A model generated the notes under the pieces. It saw only the letters and a program-made list of their open reading frames with translations, made no database searches and was not told where the DNA came from. Shown in pieces: positions 1 to 7,651 of a DNA stretch of 64,000 nucleotides (positions are counted from its first letter, which is position 1; each line of letters begins with the position of its first letter). The DNA comes from Formosa sp030427735 (GTDB lineage Bacteria > Bacteroidota > Bacteroidia > Flavobacteriales > Flavobacteriaceae). The translations under genes were made by a program, and so were the position numbers. The stretch is taken from assembly GCF_051200825.1 (NCBI RefSeq), contig NZ_CP195158.1, forward strand, positions 124,001 through 188,000, given 5' to 3'.

Positions 1-159
1 AAATGGGGAGGCATGACAGGTTTAAGAGTGTATTTCCAAGGGGAGAATTTGTTTTGGGCAACACCAAAAGATTACATCGGTTCCGATCCAGAAAGAACCA
101 ATGTAGATAACATTCCCAACCCGACCATTTTATCATTAGGCCTTAATGTAAATTTTTAA
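1..159 (+). CDS. SusC-like TonB-dependent outer membrane receptor, C-terminal end (partial)
   Basis: Frame 1 is open from the first base of the window to a TAA at 157-159 and encodes about 52 residues. The end reads LSLGLNVNF, an aromatic-terminated beta-strand typical of SusC/RagA barrels, preceded by the common SusC phrase GLRVYFQGENL. The gene lies 13 bases upstream of a SusD-like lipoprotein, the invariant SusC-SusD order, so the two proteins probably form one outer-membrane glycan importer. The plug and most of the barrel lie outside the window, so substrate class cannot be judged from this piece alone. Confidence 0.88.
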   Translation, partial: KWGGMTGLRVYFQGENLFWATPKDYIGSDPERTNVDNIPNPTILSLGLNVNF

Positions 160-172
160 AAAATTGGAAAAC

Positions 173-1918
173 ATGAAAAATATAACAACACTTATTATAG
201 GAATTATTGCCAGTGTTATTTTGGTAGGATGTTCCAAAGACTTTTTAGAGTACGAACCGGAAGGTGTACTCTCAAACGAAAATGTAGCCACAGCAGGAAA
301 TGCCGAAGCTTTGGTTGTAGCGGCTTACGCCGGAATTGCCAACGACGATATGATTGGTCCACTTACGCACATGTGGGTGTATGGCAGTGTGCGTTCAGAC
401 GATGCTTATAAAGGCGGAGGAGGCCGTAGCGATGTGGATATTGTTGACCGTTACGAACAGTACAACCTAACAGCGGCCGATGACCCATCAGATTGGATGG
501 GGCCGCGAACTTGGACCAACTATTACAAAGCCATTTCAAGGGCCAACTTTGCGCTATCGGTTATTAATGACATTCCAGATGCTGATTATGCCGAAAAAAC
601 GACTAGACAGGCGGAGCTACGTTTTTTAAGAGCTCACTCTCATTTTATGTTGAAATTGTTGTTCAAAAAAATCCCTTATATCACCGAAGGGCTGTCGCAG
701 GAAGAACTTTTGCAAATATCAAACGACATGGATAACGATGCGTTGTGGAACACCATTGCAGACGACTTTTTATTCGCCTATAACAATTTACCACAAGCAC
801 AAGATCAGGTAGGACGTGCCGATAGAAATGCCGCTGCGGCTTATTTGGCTAAGTTACGTTTGTACCAAGCTTATGAGCAGAACGATACCCACCAGGTAAC
901 AAACATTAACATGTCGAGATTACAAGAAGTGGTTGATTTTGCCGATGAGGTTACTGGCAGTTTGGAACCCGATTTTGGAAACAACTTCTTGGACGGTTTC
1001 GATAATGGTCCGGAGTCCATTTGGGCAGCACAATTTTCAATAAATGACGGAACCACCGTAAGTAGGGTGAGTTTCGTAACAGGCTTGAATTCTCCACACG
1101 GTACAGGATTGTACGGTTGCTGTGGTTTCCACTTGGCCAGCCATAACATGGTTAATGCCTTTAAAACCGATGCTTCAGGTTTGCCGTTGTTGGATACCTT
1201 TAACGATGCCAATATTTTTGATACGGTTGATGGTAACGGTGAAACACCATTGGCAGCAGGAATAACTTTAGATCCAAGAATAGACCATACCGTTGGTATC
1301 CCCGGACGTCCATTCAAATACCGCAATACGGTGAATGAAACGGGGGATATGGTGTATAATTTCAGTTGGGCGAGAGATCCCGGAGTGTATGGTTACTTCG
1401 GCAATATGAAAGAGCAGCAAGCCCCCGATTGTTCGTGTTACGTTAAAGAAGGGCCTTTTGTGGGAACGTCTAAAAATGTAGATTTTATTAGATACGCCGA
1501 TGTCCTATTGTTCAAGGCTGAGGCATTGATTCAAATGGATCAGGTTGATGCCGGGGTTACTATAATCAACCAAATACGAAATCGTGCTGCGGCAAGTACA
1601 CAGCGTCAATTGGATGCTGGTGCGACCGATGTTTACAACATGGGTGAATACCCTATGGGAATGACTAAAGCCGAAGCCTTTAAAGCCTTGATGTTTGAAA
1701 GACGCTTGGAGTTTGGTATGGAGGGCCCAAGGTTTTTCGATTTGGTAAGATGGGGCATGGCCGAGCAGGTGTTGAACGGTTATTTAGCTGTTGAAAAAAC
1801 ACGAAAGGATTTCTTAGCTAATGCACAATTTACCGCTGGACGGGATGAATACTACCCCATTCCCCAACGGGAGATTGATTTTACTGGCGGCTTGTATATT
1901 CAAAATGCTGGTTATTAG
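173..1918 (+). CDS. SusD/RagB-family nutrient-binding outer membrane lipoprotein
   Basis: This is a glycan-binding surface lipoprotein that caps the SusC transporter encoded just upstream. The ATG at 173 gives a signal peptide ending LVGC, with the lipidated cysteine at residue 20; a TTG three codons upstream is in frame but would only lengthen the signal peptide. The 581-residue length fits the family (about 500-600). The C-terminal third has the conserved SusD stretch FERRLEFGMEGPRFFDLVRW and ends with YYPIPQREID followed by a short tail, as usual. Codon use looks GC-richer than in the alginate lyase gene to the right (hand counts of single 60-base lines give 40-53% here and 25-35% there). 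With GH36 and fructokinase downstream, the ligand is probably an alpha-galactoside, which is an inference. Confidence 0.93.
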   Translation: MKNITTLIIGIIASVILVGCSKDFLEYEPEGVLSNENVATAGNAEALVVAAYAGIANDDMIGPLTHMWVYGSVRSDDAYKGGGGRSDVDIVDRYEQYNLTAADDPSDWMGPRTWTNYYKAISRANFALSVINDIPDADYAEKTTRQAELRFLRAHSHFMLKLLFKKIPYITEGLSQEELLQISNDMDNDALWNTIADDFLFAYNNLPQAQDQVGRADRNAAAAYLAKLRLYQAYEQNDTHQVTNINMSRLQEVVDFADEVTGSLEPDFGNNFLDGFDNGPESIWAAQFSINDGTTVSRVSFVTGLNSPHGTGLYGCCGFHLASHNMVNAFKTDASGLPLLDTFNDANIFDTVDGNGETPLAAGITLDPRIDHTVGIPGRPFKYRNTVNETGDMVYNFSWARDPGVYGYFGNMKEQQAPDCSCYVKEGPFVGTSKNVDFIRYADVLLFKAEALIQMDQVDAGVTIINQIRNRAAASTQRQLDAGATDVYNMGEYPMGMTKAEAFKALMFERRLEFGMEGPRFFDLVRWGMAEQVLNGYLAVEKTRKDFLANAQFTAGRDEYYPIPQREIDFTGGLYIQNAGY

Positions 1919-2079
1919 AGTTTTTATTCAATAAGAATTTGTTTGTTTAAGTTAGTTTGATTTTAATCCAGAGGAGTTGAATATGGCTGCTCTGGATTTT
2001 TCAACTTATTTGAAAATCAGCGTGTTTTAGTTATTAGGAACAAGTGGATTCCCCCTCAAAATAATTAAAAGTAAATATT

Positions 2080-4272
2080 ATGAAAGCCAGAAATACATTC
2101 GCCATAGCCCTGTGTGCATTAACTTTTTTGTGCAATGCGCAAACGGTCATTCCCATTGAAACTAAAGATTTTTCCATGGTTTTTAAAACCGATGCACAGC
2201 ATAGACTGTGGAACATCTACTTCGGAAAAAAGCTTAAAAATACCTCGGATTATAAGCAAATTGATGAACAATATTATTTTCCGGATGCCAACGCAGGAAT
2301 TTACAATTCGGCATATACTCCTTCGGGCACTTGGAATTTGTCCGAGCCGGCCTTGCAGGTAAAACATTTTGATGGGAATCGGTCTACTGAATTGTTGTTT
2401 CGTGATGTTTCAATAGCAAACCAAGACGGTGCAACAGTAACAAAAATCAAGTTGCAAGACCCCGTATATCAACTTGAGGTAGTGCTTCATTATAAAGTGT
2501 GGAGCGATTTAAATGTTGTGGAGCAATGGGCGGAAATTATAAACAACGAAAAGGGAAAAATAGAATTAAATAAGTATGCTTCGGCCAACCTATTTTTTAC
2601 CAATAAAGATTTTTATTTAACCCATTTTCAGGGTGAATATTTGAGGGAAATGATGCCAACTGAAGAAAAACTCACGCAAGGCACAAAAACGGTAGAGTCA
2701 AAATTAGGCACTCGGGCTATGTTGTTGGGTACGCCTAATTTTATCGTTTCCTTTGAAAATCCGGTTCAAGAAGACAGTGGTATGGCCTTGGTTGGTCAGT
2801 TGGCTTGGAGCGGTAATTACAAACTGGAATTTGATATCGATTCAAACAAAAATCTGCGGCTTATTGCGGGAATCAATCCGTATGAGTCAACTTATGAGTT
2901 ACAAAAGGGTGAGCGGTTTAAAACCCCTTCCTTAATTTATTCCATTTCTAAAGAGGGTACAGGGTTGGCCTCTAGGCAATTACATTCTTGGGCAAAATCG
3001 CATAGGGTGCTCAACGGAAATGGAGATAGATTAACGCTGTTAAATAATTGGGAAGCGACCTATTTTGATTTTAATGAAGACAAACTATCGGGATTGATTG
3101 AAGACACCAAACATTTAGGTTTAGACCTTTTTTTGTTGGATGATGGTTGGTTTGGTAATAAATACCCAAGAAATAATGATGATGCCGGATTGGGAGACTG
3201 GCAAGAGAACAAACAAAAACTGCCCAATGGTTTGGGTTATTTGGTACAGGAAGCGGATAAAAATGAAGTGAAATTCGGAATTTGGATAGAACCCGAAATG
3301 GTAAACCCCGAAAGCGAGCTTTTTAAAACCCATCCAAATTGGGTGATAAAACAGCCCGAGCGCAGTGCAAAATTGTATCGCAACCAAATGGTACTCGATT
3401 TAAGCAATCCGGAGGTGCAGGATTTTGTTTATGGTGTGGTGGACAATATTTTTACCAAAAACCCAAAGGTTGCTTTTGTAAAATGGGATTGTAATGCCGT
3501 GATCTATAATGCCTATTCCGCTTATTTACAGGAAAAGGGCATGCCACAAACCCATTTGTATGTAGATTATGTGCAGGGCTTGTATAACGTATTGGAAAGA
3601 ATACGGAAAAAGTACCCTGATGTATCCATGATGTTGTGTTCCGGTGGCGGCGGAAGGGCAGATTACGAGTTTTTAAAATACTTTACCGAGTTTTGGCCAA
3701 GTGATAATACCGATCCCATTGAACGCATTTTTCTTCAATGGAACTACACCTACTTTTTCCCGGCCATAACTATGGACTGCCATGTAACCAATTGGGGCAA
3801 TCAACCATTAAAATTTAAGGTGGATGTGGCGAGTATGGGAAAATTGGGCTTCGATGTTGATGTAAACCATCTCACAAAAGACGAACTGGAGTTTTCGAAA
3901 CGGGCCATCAAAAATTACAATGGCTTCAAGCATTTGGTACTTCATGGCGAGCAGTTCCGTTTGGCCAGTCCGTACCAAAACCCTTATGCATCCTTAATGT
4001 ATGTCGATAAAAATAAGTCGAAAGCCGTCATGTTCAATTATTTAAGTTCTAATAGGTTTATGGAAAGAATGACCAAAAGACCTATAAAAATGAAAGGCTT
4101 GGATGCTGACAAAAACTACATTATAAAAGAGGTTAATCTGAATAAAAATGATGAAGGAAGTTTCGTAAATCCAGTCAAGTATTCAGGTGATTTTTTAATG
4201 ACTGTTGGAATAAACCCAGAAATAAATGTTAAACGTACCAGTGTGGTGCTTTTAATTGAAGAAGTAAAATAA
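2080..4272 (+). CDS. Alpha-galactosidase, glycoside hydrolase family 36, secreted
   Basis: This enzyme hydrolyses terminal alpha-1,6-galactosyl residues, as in raffinose, stachyose or galactomannan side chains, with retention of configuration. The 730 residues start with a signal peptide (about 20 residues, ending CNA before QTV), so it is periplasmic or exported. An N-terminal beta-sandwich precedes the (beta/alpha)8 barrel. GH36 signatures are visible: LLDDGWFG, FGIWIEPEMVNP, VKWDCN carrying the nucleophile Asp470, CSGGGGRAD, and WPSDNTDP carrying the acid/base Asp542. The nucleophile motif reads KWDCN where many GH36 enzymes have KWDMN. It sits 161 bases after the SusD gene and 22 bases before a fructokinase-like gene, which fits a small sugar-utilisation operon. 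Confidence 0.93.
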   Translation: MKARNTFAIALCALTFLCNAQTVIPIETKDFSMVFKTDAQHRLWNIYFGKKLKNTSDYKQIDEQYYFPDANAGIYNSAYTPSGTWNLSEPALQVKHFDGNRSTELLFRDVSIANQDGATVTKIKLQDPVYQLEVVLHYKVWSDLNVVEQWAEIINNEKGKIELNKYASANLFFTNKDFYLTHFQGEYLREMMPTEEKLTQGTKTVESKLGTRAMLLGTPNFIVSFENPVQEDSGMALVGQLAWSGNYKLEFDIDSNKNLRLIAGINPYESTYELQKGERFKTPSLIYSISKEGTGLASRQLHSWAKSHRVLNGNGDRLTLLNNWEATYFDFNEDKLSGLIEDTKHLGLDLFLLDDGWFGNKYPRNNDDAGLGDWQENKQKLPNGLGYLVQEADKNEVKFGIWIEPEMVNPESELFKTHPNWVIKQPERSAKLYRNQMVLDLSNPEVQDFVYGVVDNIFTKNPKVAFVKWDCNAVIYNAYSAYLQEKGMPQTHLYVDYVQGLYNVLERIRKKYPDVSMMLCSGGGGRADYEFLKYFTEFWPSDNTDPIERIFLQWNYTYFFPAITMDCHVTNWGNQPLKFKVDVASMGKLGFDVDVNHLTKDELEFSKRAIKNYNGFKHLVLHGEQFRLASPYQNPYASLMYVDKNKSKAVMFNYLSSNRFMERMTKRPIKMKGLDADKNYIIKEVNLNKNDEGSFVNPVKYSGDFLMTVGINPEINVKRTSVVLLIEEVK

Positions 4273-4294
4273 CAAAGTGATTGGATAGCGAAAT

Positions 4295-5185
4295 ATGGTA
4301 AATATAGTTTGTTTTGGAGAAGTGTTGTTCGATGTGTTTCCAACGCACAAAAAAATTGGAGGCGCTCCGTTAAATGTGGCTTGCCGCTTAAGCTCGTTCA
4401 ATAATAATGTAGCTATGATTAGTGCCGTGGGCAATGACAAATCTGGTAATAAAATTTTAAGTTATTTGAACGAATGTGGTATTAAAACGGATTTGATTCA
4501 GTTAAATCAAGAGTATAAAACGGGTAAGGTTAAAGTCATGCTTAATGAAAAAGGTGTGGCTTCCTATGATATAAAATATCCGAAAGCTTGGGATAAAATT
4601 AAGTTAACTGAAGCGGCCCAAAGTAGAGTGACACATGCTGATGCTTTTGTTTTCGGCAGTTTGGTGGCAAGAGATGAAAGTTCCAGAAATACCCTTTACA
4701 GTTTGATTGAGTTGGCCAAATATAAAATTTTCGACCTCAATCTTCGGCGTCCGTATTACACCAAAGAAGTGCTTTTTCATTTGATGGAGAAAGCCAATTT
4801 TATCAAGTTTAATGATGAAGAGCTCTATGAGGTAAGTGGGTACTTGGGTTCACCATACAAATCACTCGAACAGAATCTAAAGTTTGTAGCTAAAAAGACC
4901 AACACTCAACATATTTGTGTTACTAAAGGCGAACATGGTGCTGTTCTGCTTTACGACGATAAATTATTTTATAATAGTGGCTATCTGGTTAAAGTTGTTG
5001 ACACCGTTGGTGCGGGCGACTCATTTTTGGGGTCGCTAATCAGTCAGCTTTTAAATGGCGAAAAACCTCAAAAAGCCATCGATTTTGCCTGTGCTGTTGG
5101 AGCCTTGGTAACGGAAAGTCAAGGGGCTAACCCTAAAATTTCAATATCAGAAATAGATGTCTTTGTTAATCCTCCTTTAAATTAA
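4295..5185 (+). CDS. PfkB-family sugar kinase, fructokinase-like
   Basis: A cytoplasmic ATP-dependent sugar kinase of 296 residues. The N-terminus reads CFGEVLFDVFP followed by KIGGAPLNVACRLSSF, the sugar-binding GG(A/T)P(A/L)NVA motif of fructokinases. The second PfkB signature, DTVGAGDSF, holds the predicted catalytic base Asp242. It lies only 22 bases after the alpha-galactosidase. Together they suggest breakdown of raffinose-type sugars, in which alpha-galactosidase releases galactose and sucrose and a sucrose hydrolase yields fructose for this kinase; that hydrolase is not in the window. Fructokinase is the best reading, but a related hexose or 2-keto-sugar kinase cannot be excluded from sequence alone. 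Confidence 0.85.
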   Translation: MVNIVCFGEVLFDVFPTHKKIGGAPLNVACRLSSFNNNVAMISAVGNDKSGNKILSYLNECGIKTDLIQLNQEYKTGKVKVMLNEKGVASYDIKYPKAWDKIKLTEAAQSRVTHADAFVFGSLVARDESSRNTLYSLIELAKYKIFDLNLRRPYYTKEVLFHLMEKANFIKFNDEELYEVSGYLGSPYKSLEQNLKFVAKKTNTQHICVTKGEHGAVLLYDDKLFYNSGYLVKVVDTVGAGDSFLGSLISQLLNGEKPQKAIDFACAVGALVTESQGANPKISISEIDVFVNPPLN

Positions 5186-5186
5186 G

Positions 5187-6404
5187 TTACAATGAAACCA
5201 ACTTTTTGTTATAGTCATCCAATACCTCACTAGGCAAAGATTTGAGGTAAATTTGTGTGGTTGATAGGCGATTATGTCCAAGCATTGCAGAAATAGCTTG
5301 TAGAGGGACGTCTTGCAACATCGCTTGTGTAGCAAAGCTGTGACGAGATACATAGGAGGTTAAACGTTGATCTATTTCACATTTTCCTGCAATTTCCTTA
5401 AGACCCTTATTATATCTTTTTCGGGCCCAGAGTACATCCTTATACTGGAGTTCGTATGTGTCACGAGTAATGATTGGAAAAATAAAATCCTGTTTAGTCT
5501 TACCCTTAATGTAATATACTAGGATTTTTTTTAATTGTGGTGTGATTTTGATATCGTATGGCTTTGATGTTTTCCTTCTGAAGAATTTTACACGATTGCC
5601 AACAATATTTTCAAGTTTCAAAAAAGCCATATCTATGAAGGAAACACCATAAAGCATATATGACGCTAAAAAATAGTTTCGATAATGGAATAGGGTGTCA
5701 TTTTCATTTAACTCTAATTCCATTATGGATTTAATGCTCTTAAGGTCTATAGCTCTTTTTTCTGTTGGTGTCGTTTTGATTCTATAATTATTGAAAGGAT
5801 ATGCTTCCTTGGAAATTATGCCGTCCTTAATTGCTTTGTTATAAATTGCCCTAATGGTTTTCATGTAAACCGCAAGTCCATTGGTGGAGTTGCCTCTGGA
5901 ATAATGATACTTTTCAAACTTTTTAAGAAACCCATAGTTTACTTCGTTGAACTTTAAATCATGATTGTTATTAAATTTTTTTAAAATTTTGGTAACAGCA
6001 TAATATGAATTTGCATTTCCATAGCGCTCAACTTTATTAAGTTCGTCGATAATAGTGTTACTGTACTCAAAAAAAGATTTAACCGTTACTTTTTTTGTGA
6101 TTTTGTTTTTTAATTGAGTTACGGACAAATAATTAAGTTCTTCCTTTTCATTTAGTTTATCAATGATATTGTTTGCAAGCACTTTCTCCTTTAGGAGTTT
6201 ATTGTTTAAGCGTTTTACCGTTGTTGAATCGCTATAAGATTTTTTTATTCTTTCACTGTTTTCATCCCAATAATTTAAAGGTACAGATTCTCCAACTCTT
6301 ATAGAAGTAGTTTTCCGAAGGTGGCTTAGCCTTAAAATGATGGGGTAAGTACCATCTTTTTTCTTTCGTCTAGTGTCTAATGTAAGTTTTATACTTGTGT
6401 TCAT
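5187..6404 (-). CDS. Tyrosine recombinase / site-specific integrase (Bacteroidota type)
   Basis: A 405-residue DNA integrase. The N-terminal part (LTLDTRRKKKDGTYPIILRL) matches the arm-DNA-binding domain of Bacteroidota integrases; a SAM-like core-binding domain and a C-terminal catalytic domain follow. Visible catalytic elements are the beta-hairpin lysines in FFRRKTSK, YVSRHSFAT carrying Arg II, MLGHNR, and the nucleophile Tyr386 in TTQIYL. The position normally holding Arg I reads LYGVSFIDMAFLK, with Ser instead of Arg, a substitution known from the CTnDOT integrase. The HxxR histidine is replaced by Tyr. ATG at 6404 is preferred over the in-frame TTG at 6413. The gene starts about 150 bases from a tRNA 3' fragment and converges tail-to-tail with the fructokinase gene, leaving almost no space. 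Confidence 0.92.
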   Translation of the reverse strand: MNTSIKLTLDTRRKKKDGTYPIILRLSHLRKTTSIRVGESVPLNYWDENSERIKKSYSDSTTVKRLNNKLLKEKVLANNIIDKLNEKEELNYLSVTQLKNKITKKVTVKSFFEYSNTIIDELNKVERYGNANSYYAVTKILKKFNNNHDLKFNEVNYGFLKKFEKYHYSRGNSTNGLAVYMKTIRAIYNKAIKDGIISKEAYPFNNYRIKTTPTEKRAIDLKSIKSIMELELNENDTLFHYRNYFLASYMLYGVSFIDMAFLKLENIVGNRVKFFRRKTSKPYDIKITPQLKKILVYYIKGKTKQDFIFPIITRDTYELQYKDVLWARKRYNKGLKEIAGKCEIDQRLTSYVSRHSFATQAMLQDVPLQAISAMLGHNRLSTTQIYLKSLPSEVLDDYNKKLVSL

Positions 6405-6427
6405 ATTGTTCAAAGTTAATGAAAAAA

Positions 6428-6450
6428 TTGCACGTAATTTGCACGCAAAT
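6428..6450. repeat. Tandem direct repeat TTGCACG(T/C)AA next to the integrase start
   Basis: Two copies of an 11-base unit lie back to back (TTGCACGTAAT at 6428 and TTGCACGCAAAT at 6439) between the integrase gene and the tRNA fragment. Short direct repeats beside attachment sites are commonly arm-type binding sites of the integrase N-terminal domain. A one-mismatch relative, TTGCCCGCAA, occurs at 6710-6719 on the other side of the tRNA fragment. Binding is inferred from position only. Confidence 0.4.
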
Positions 6451-6553
6451 AATTGATTTTATTTGGTTTGAAACACATATAAATATAATTAAACAACTAG
6501 TAATCAATTAATTATTGTTTTTATTGGTGTTGGGTAATGTTTAAATCCTAACT

Positions 6554-6595
6554 CTGGCAGTCAAGAGGTCGTCGGTTCGAGCCCGATCTTCTCCA
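6554..6595 (+). other. Attachment-site remnant: 3' fragment of tRNA-Ala(GGC)
   Basis: The sequence reads as the 3' part of a tRNA: anticodon loop CTGGCAG (anticodon GGC, 6556-6558), 3' anticodon strand TCAAG, variable loop AGGTC, T-arm GTCGG-TTCGAGC-CCGAT, acceptor strand CTTCTCC and discriminator A at 6595. The expected 5' anticodon strand (CTTGA) is missing, and no D-arm or 5' acceptor strand lies upstream. U70 and A73 fit the alanine identity. A tRNA-like terminator follows. This is the usual product of an element integrating into the 3' half of a tRNA gene: chromosome to the right, inserted DNA with the integrase to the left. The intact tRNA should lie left of the window on the same strand. 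Confidence 0.75.
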
Positions 6596-6606
6596 CTAGT
6601 GATAGC

Positions 6607-6636
6607 AAGGGTTTCAATAAATTGAAGCCCTTTTTT
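6607..6636 (+). terminator. Rho-independent terminator behind the tRNA-Ala fragment
   Basis: AAGGGTTTCAA and TTGAAGCCCTT pair (one G-U) across the loop TAAA and are followed by six T. Its position 12 bases after the tRNA end shows that the original tRNA transcription unit's 3' flank is kept on the chromosomal side. Confidence 0.8.
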
Positions 6637-6757
6637 GTTGCGCTGCTATCAGAAATTGTAACACCATTTACCCTCGATTTGCCCAATTTTTCAGAATTAA
6701 GCATGAAAATTGCCCGCAACTGTCTTTGCTAGCGATGAGTAGTTGCTGTGTCTAAAT

Positions 6758-7249
6758 TTATACAACTTCTAATTGAAGTTCTTCGTGACTAAATTCTTTC
6801 ACCTTTTCTTCGGCGGCCTGTTTATGAAAGTAAATTTTGAAGTTATGCTCGGCAAAAACGGGGTATAATTCTGGTTCTTTCCAATGCTCATCCTTGTGTA
6901 TATTATTGTAACCCGACAAACAGAGCTCTGTACCTACTAACCTAACTCTAAAACACTCTTTATGCTTTATTTCGGGCGAAAACAACCAATCAAAAATCAC
7001 ATCTTTATCTTCTTCCGAAAAATTATATTCGTGTTGTAGTTTGAACTCAAACAATATTTTACCATTCTCCCATTGATCTAAAAACCTCAAATCGAAATTA
7101 TGTACATAACAGTTAAGTACTTTTTTGTTGTTGAGGATTATAGAGGGCGTGTTAGGGTTTCCTATAATTTTTACGTCCAAATCTAAAGTTTCAAAAAACA
7201 TCTTCAACCTATGGTTTCTTTTTCTTATTGTAAATTCTAGTTTATTCAT
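6758..7249 (-). CDS. Hypothetical protein, 163 residues
   Basis: I do not recognise a family. The protein starts at an ATG (7249) and is soluble: there is no signal peptide and no membrane segment. It is rich in aromatic and charged residues (for example DWLFSPEIKHKECFRVRLVG) and ends with an acidic, glutamate-rich tail. It stands alone between the tRNA-bounded junction and a 400-base gene-poor stretch, so context gives no function. Being just right of the inferred island boundary it should belong to the resident chromosome. Codon use looks like that of its right-hand neighbours. Confidence 0.65.
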   Translation of the reverse strand: MNKLEFTIRKRNHRLKMFFETLDLDVKIIGNPNTPSIILNNKKVLNCYVHNFDLRFLDQWENGKILFEFKLQHEYNFSEEDKDVIFDWLFSPEIKHKECFRVRLVGTELCLSGYNNIHKDEHWKEPELYPVFAEHNFKIYFHKQAAEEKVKEFSHEELQLEVV

Positions 7250-7552
7250 GCGTCCTATTTTGTTCTTAGAAAATCAGTACAAAAAGATATTCTGTTTAAC
7301 TTCCATTTAGAATTGAAATATCTTTAATTAAAAAAACTTGTTAAGTTTTAGTTCGTAGTATCTGTACCTTGAAGATTGGGAGCCGATAATTTAAGGATTT
7401 TTTTATTTTTTCATCCAATATTTTCACATTGAGACAGCATGGTATCATAAAGCCTGAAAACTTATTTGTTCTTACATTCATGAGTTTGTTCAATACATAT
7501 CTAAATATTCATCACGTAATATCATAATTATTAATACTTTATTGATCTAGTG
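7250..7552. other. Non-coding AT-rich stretch, no gene seen
   Basis: About 300 bases lie between the divergent hypothetical gene and the alginate lyase promoter. I see no open frame of useful length, no strong hairpin and no repeat. Confidence 0.6.
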
Positions 7553-7583
7553 TTGTTTTTTTTATTAGTAATGATTAAGTTTG
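7553..7583 (+). promoter_or_regulatory. Bacteroidota-type promoter of the alginate lyase gene
   Basis: TTG (7553-7555), a 20-base gap, then TAAGTTTG (7576-7583) matches the TTG-N19/21-TAnnTTTG promoter form of this phylum exactly. The start point would fall around 7588-7591, inside the palindrome at 7581-7592, giving an untranslated leader of about 60 bases. Confidence 0.65.
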
Positions 7584-7605
7584 GTTAACCAATCTGGATA
7601 ACCAA
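7581..7605. promoter_or_regulatory. Tandem palindromic operator candidate overlapping the alginate lyase promoter
   Basis: TTGGTTAACCAA (7581-7592) is a perfect 12-base palindrome. One base later comes a degenerate copy, CTGGATAACCAA (7594-7605). The first copy overlaps the end of the -7 element and the predicted start site, a position suited to repression. The half-site spacing (GGT/ACC) resembles sites of FadR-type GntR regulators, a family often tied to uronate and alginate genes; the identity of the regulator is inference. Confidence 0.55.
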
Positions 7606-7651
7606 AAAATGCCAGATAAAAATCTAACTAATAATTATAAAGTCAAAACTA

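Noticed and set aside
2030..2370. Short minus-strand open frames over the start of the alpha-galactosidase gene
   Set aside because: They overlap a clear GH36 gene with signal peptide and show no family features.
6480..6600. A complete tRNA gene
   Set aside because: Only the part from the anticodon loop to the discriminator base is present; no matching 5' acceptor, D-arm or 5' anticodon strand lies upstream.
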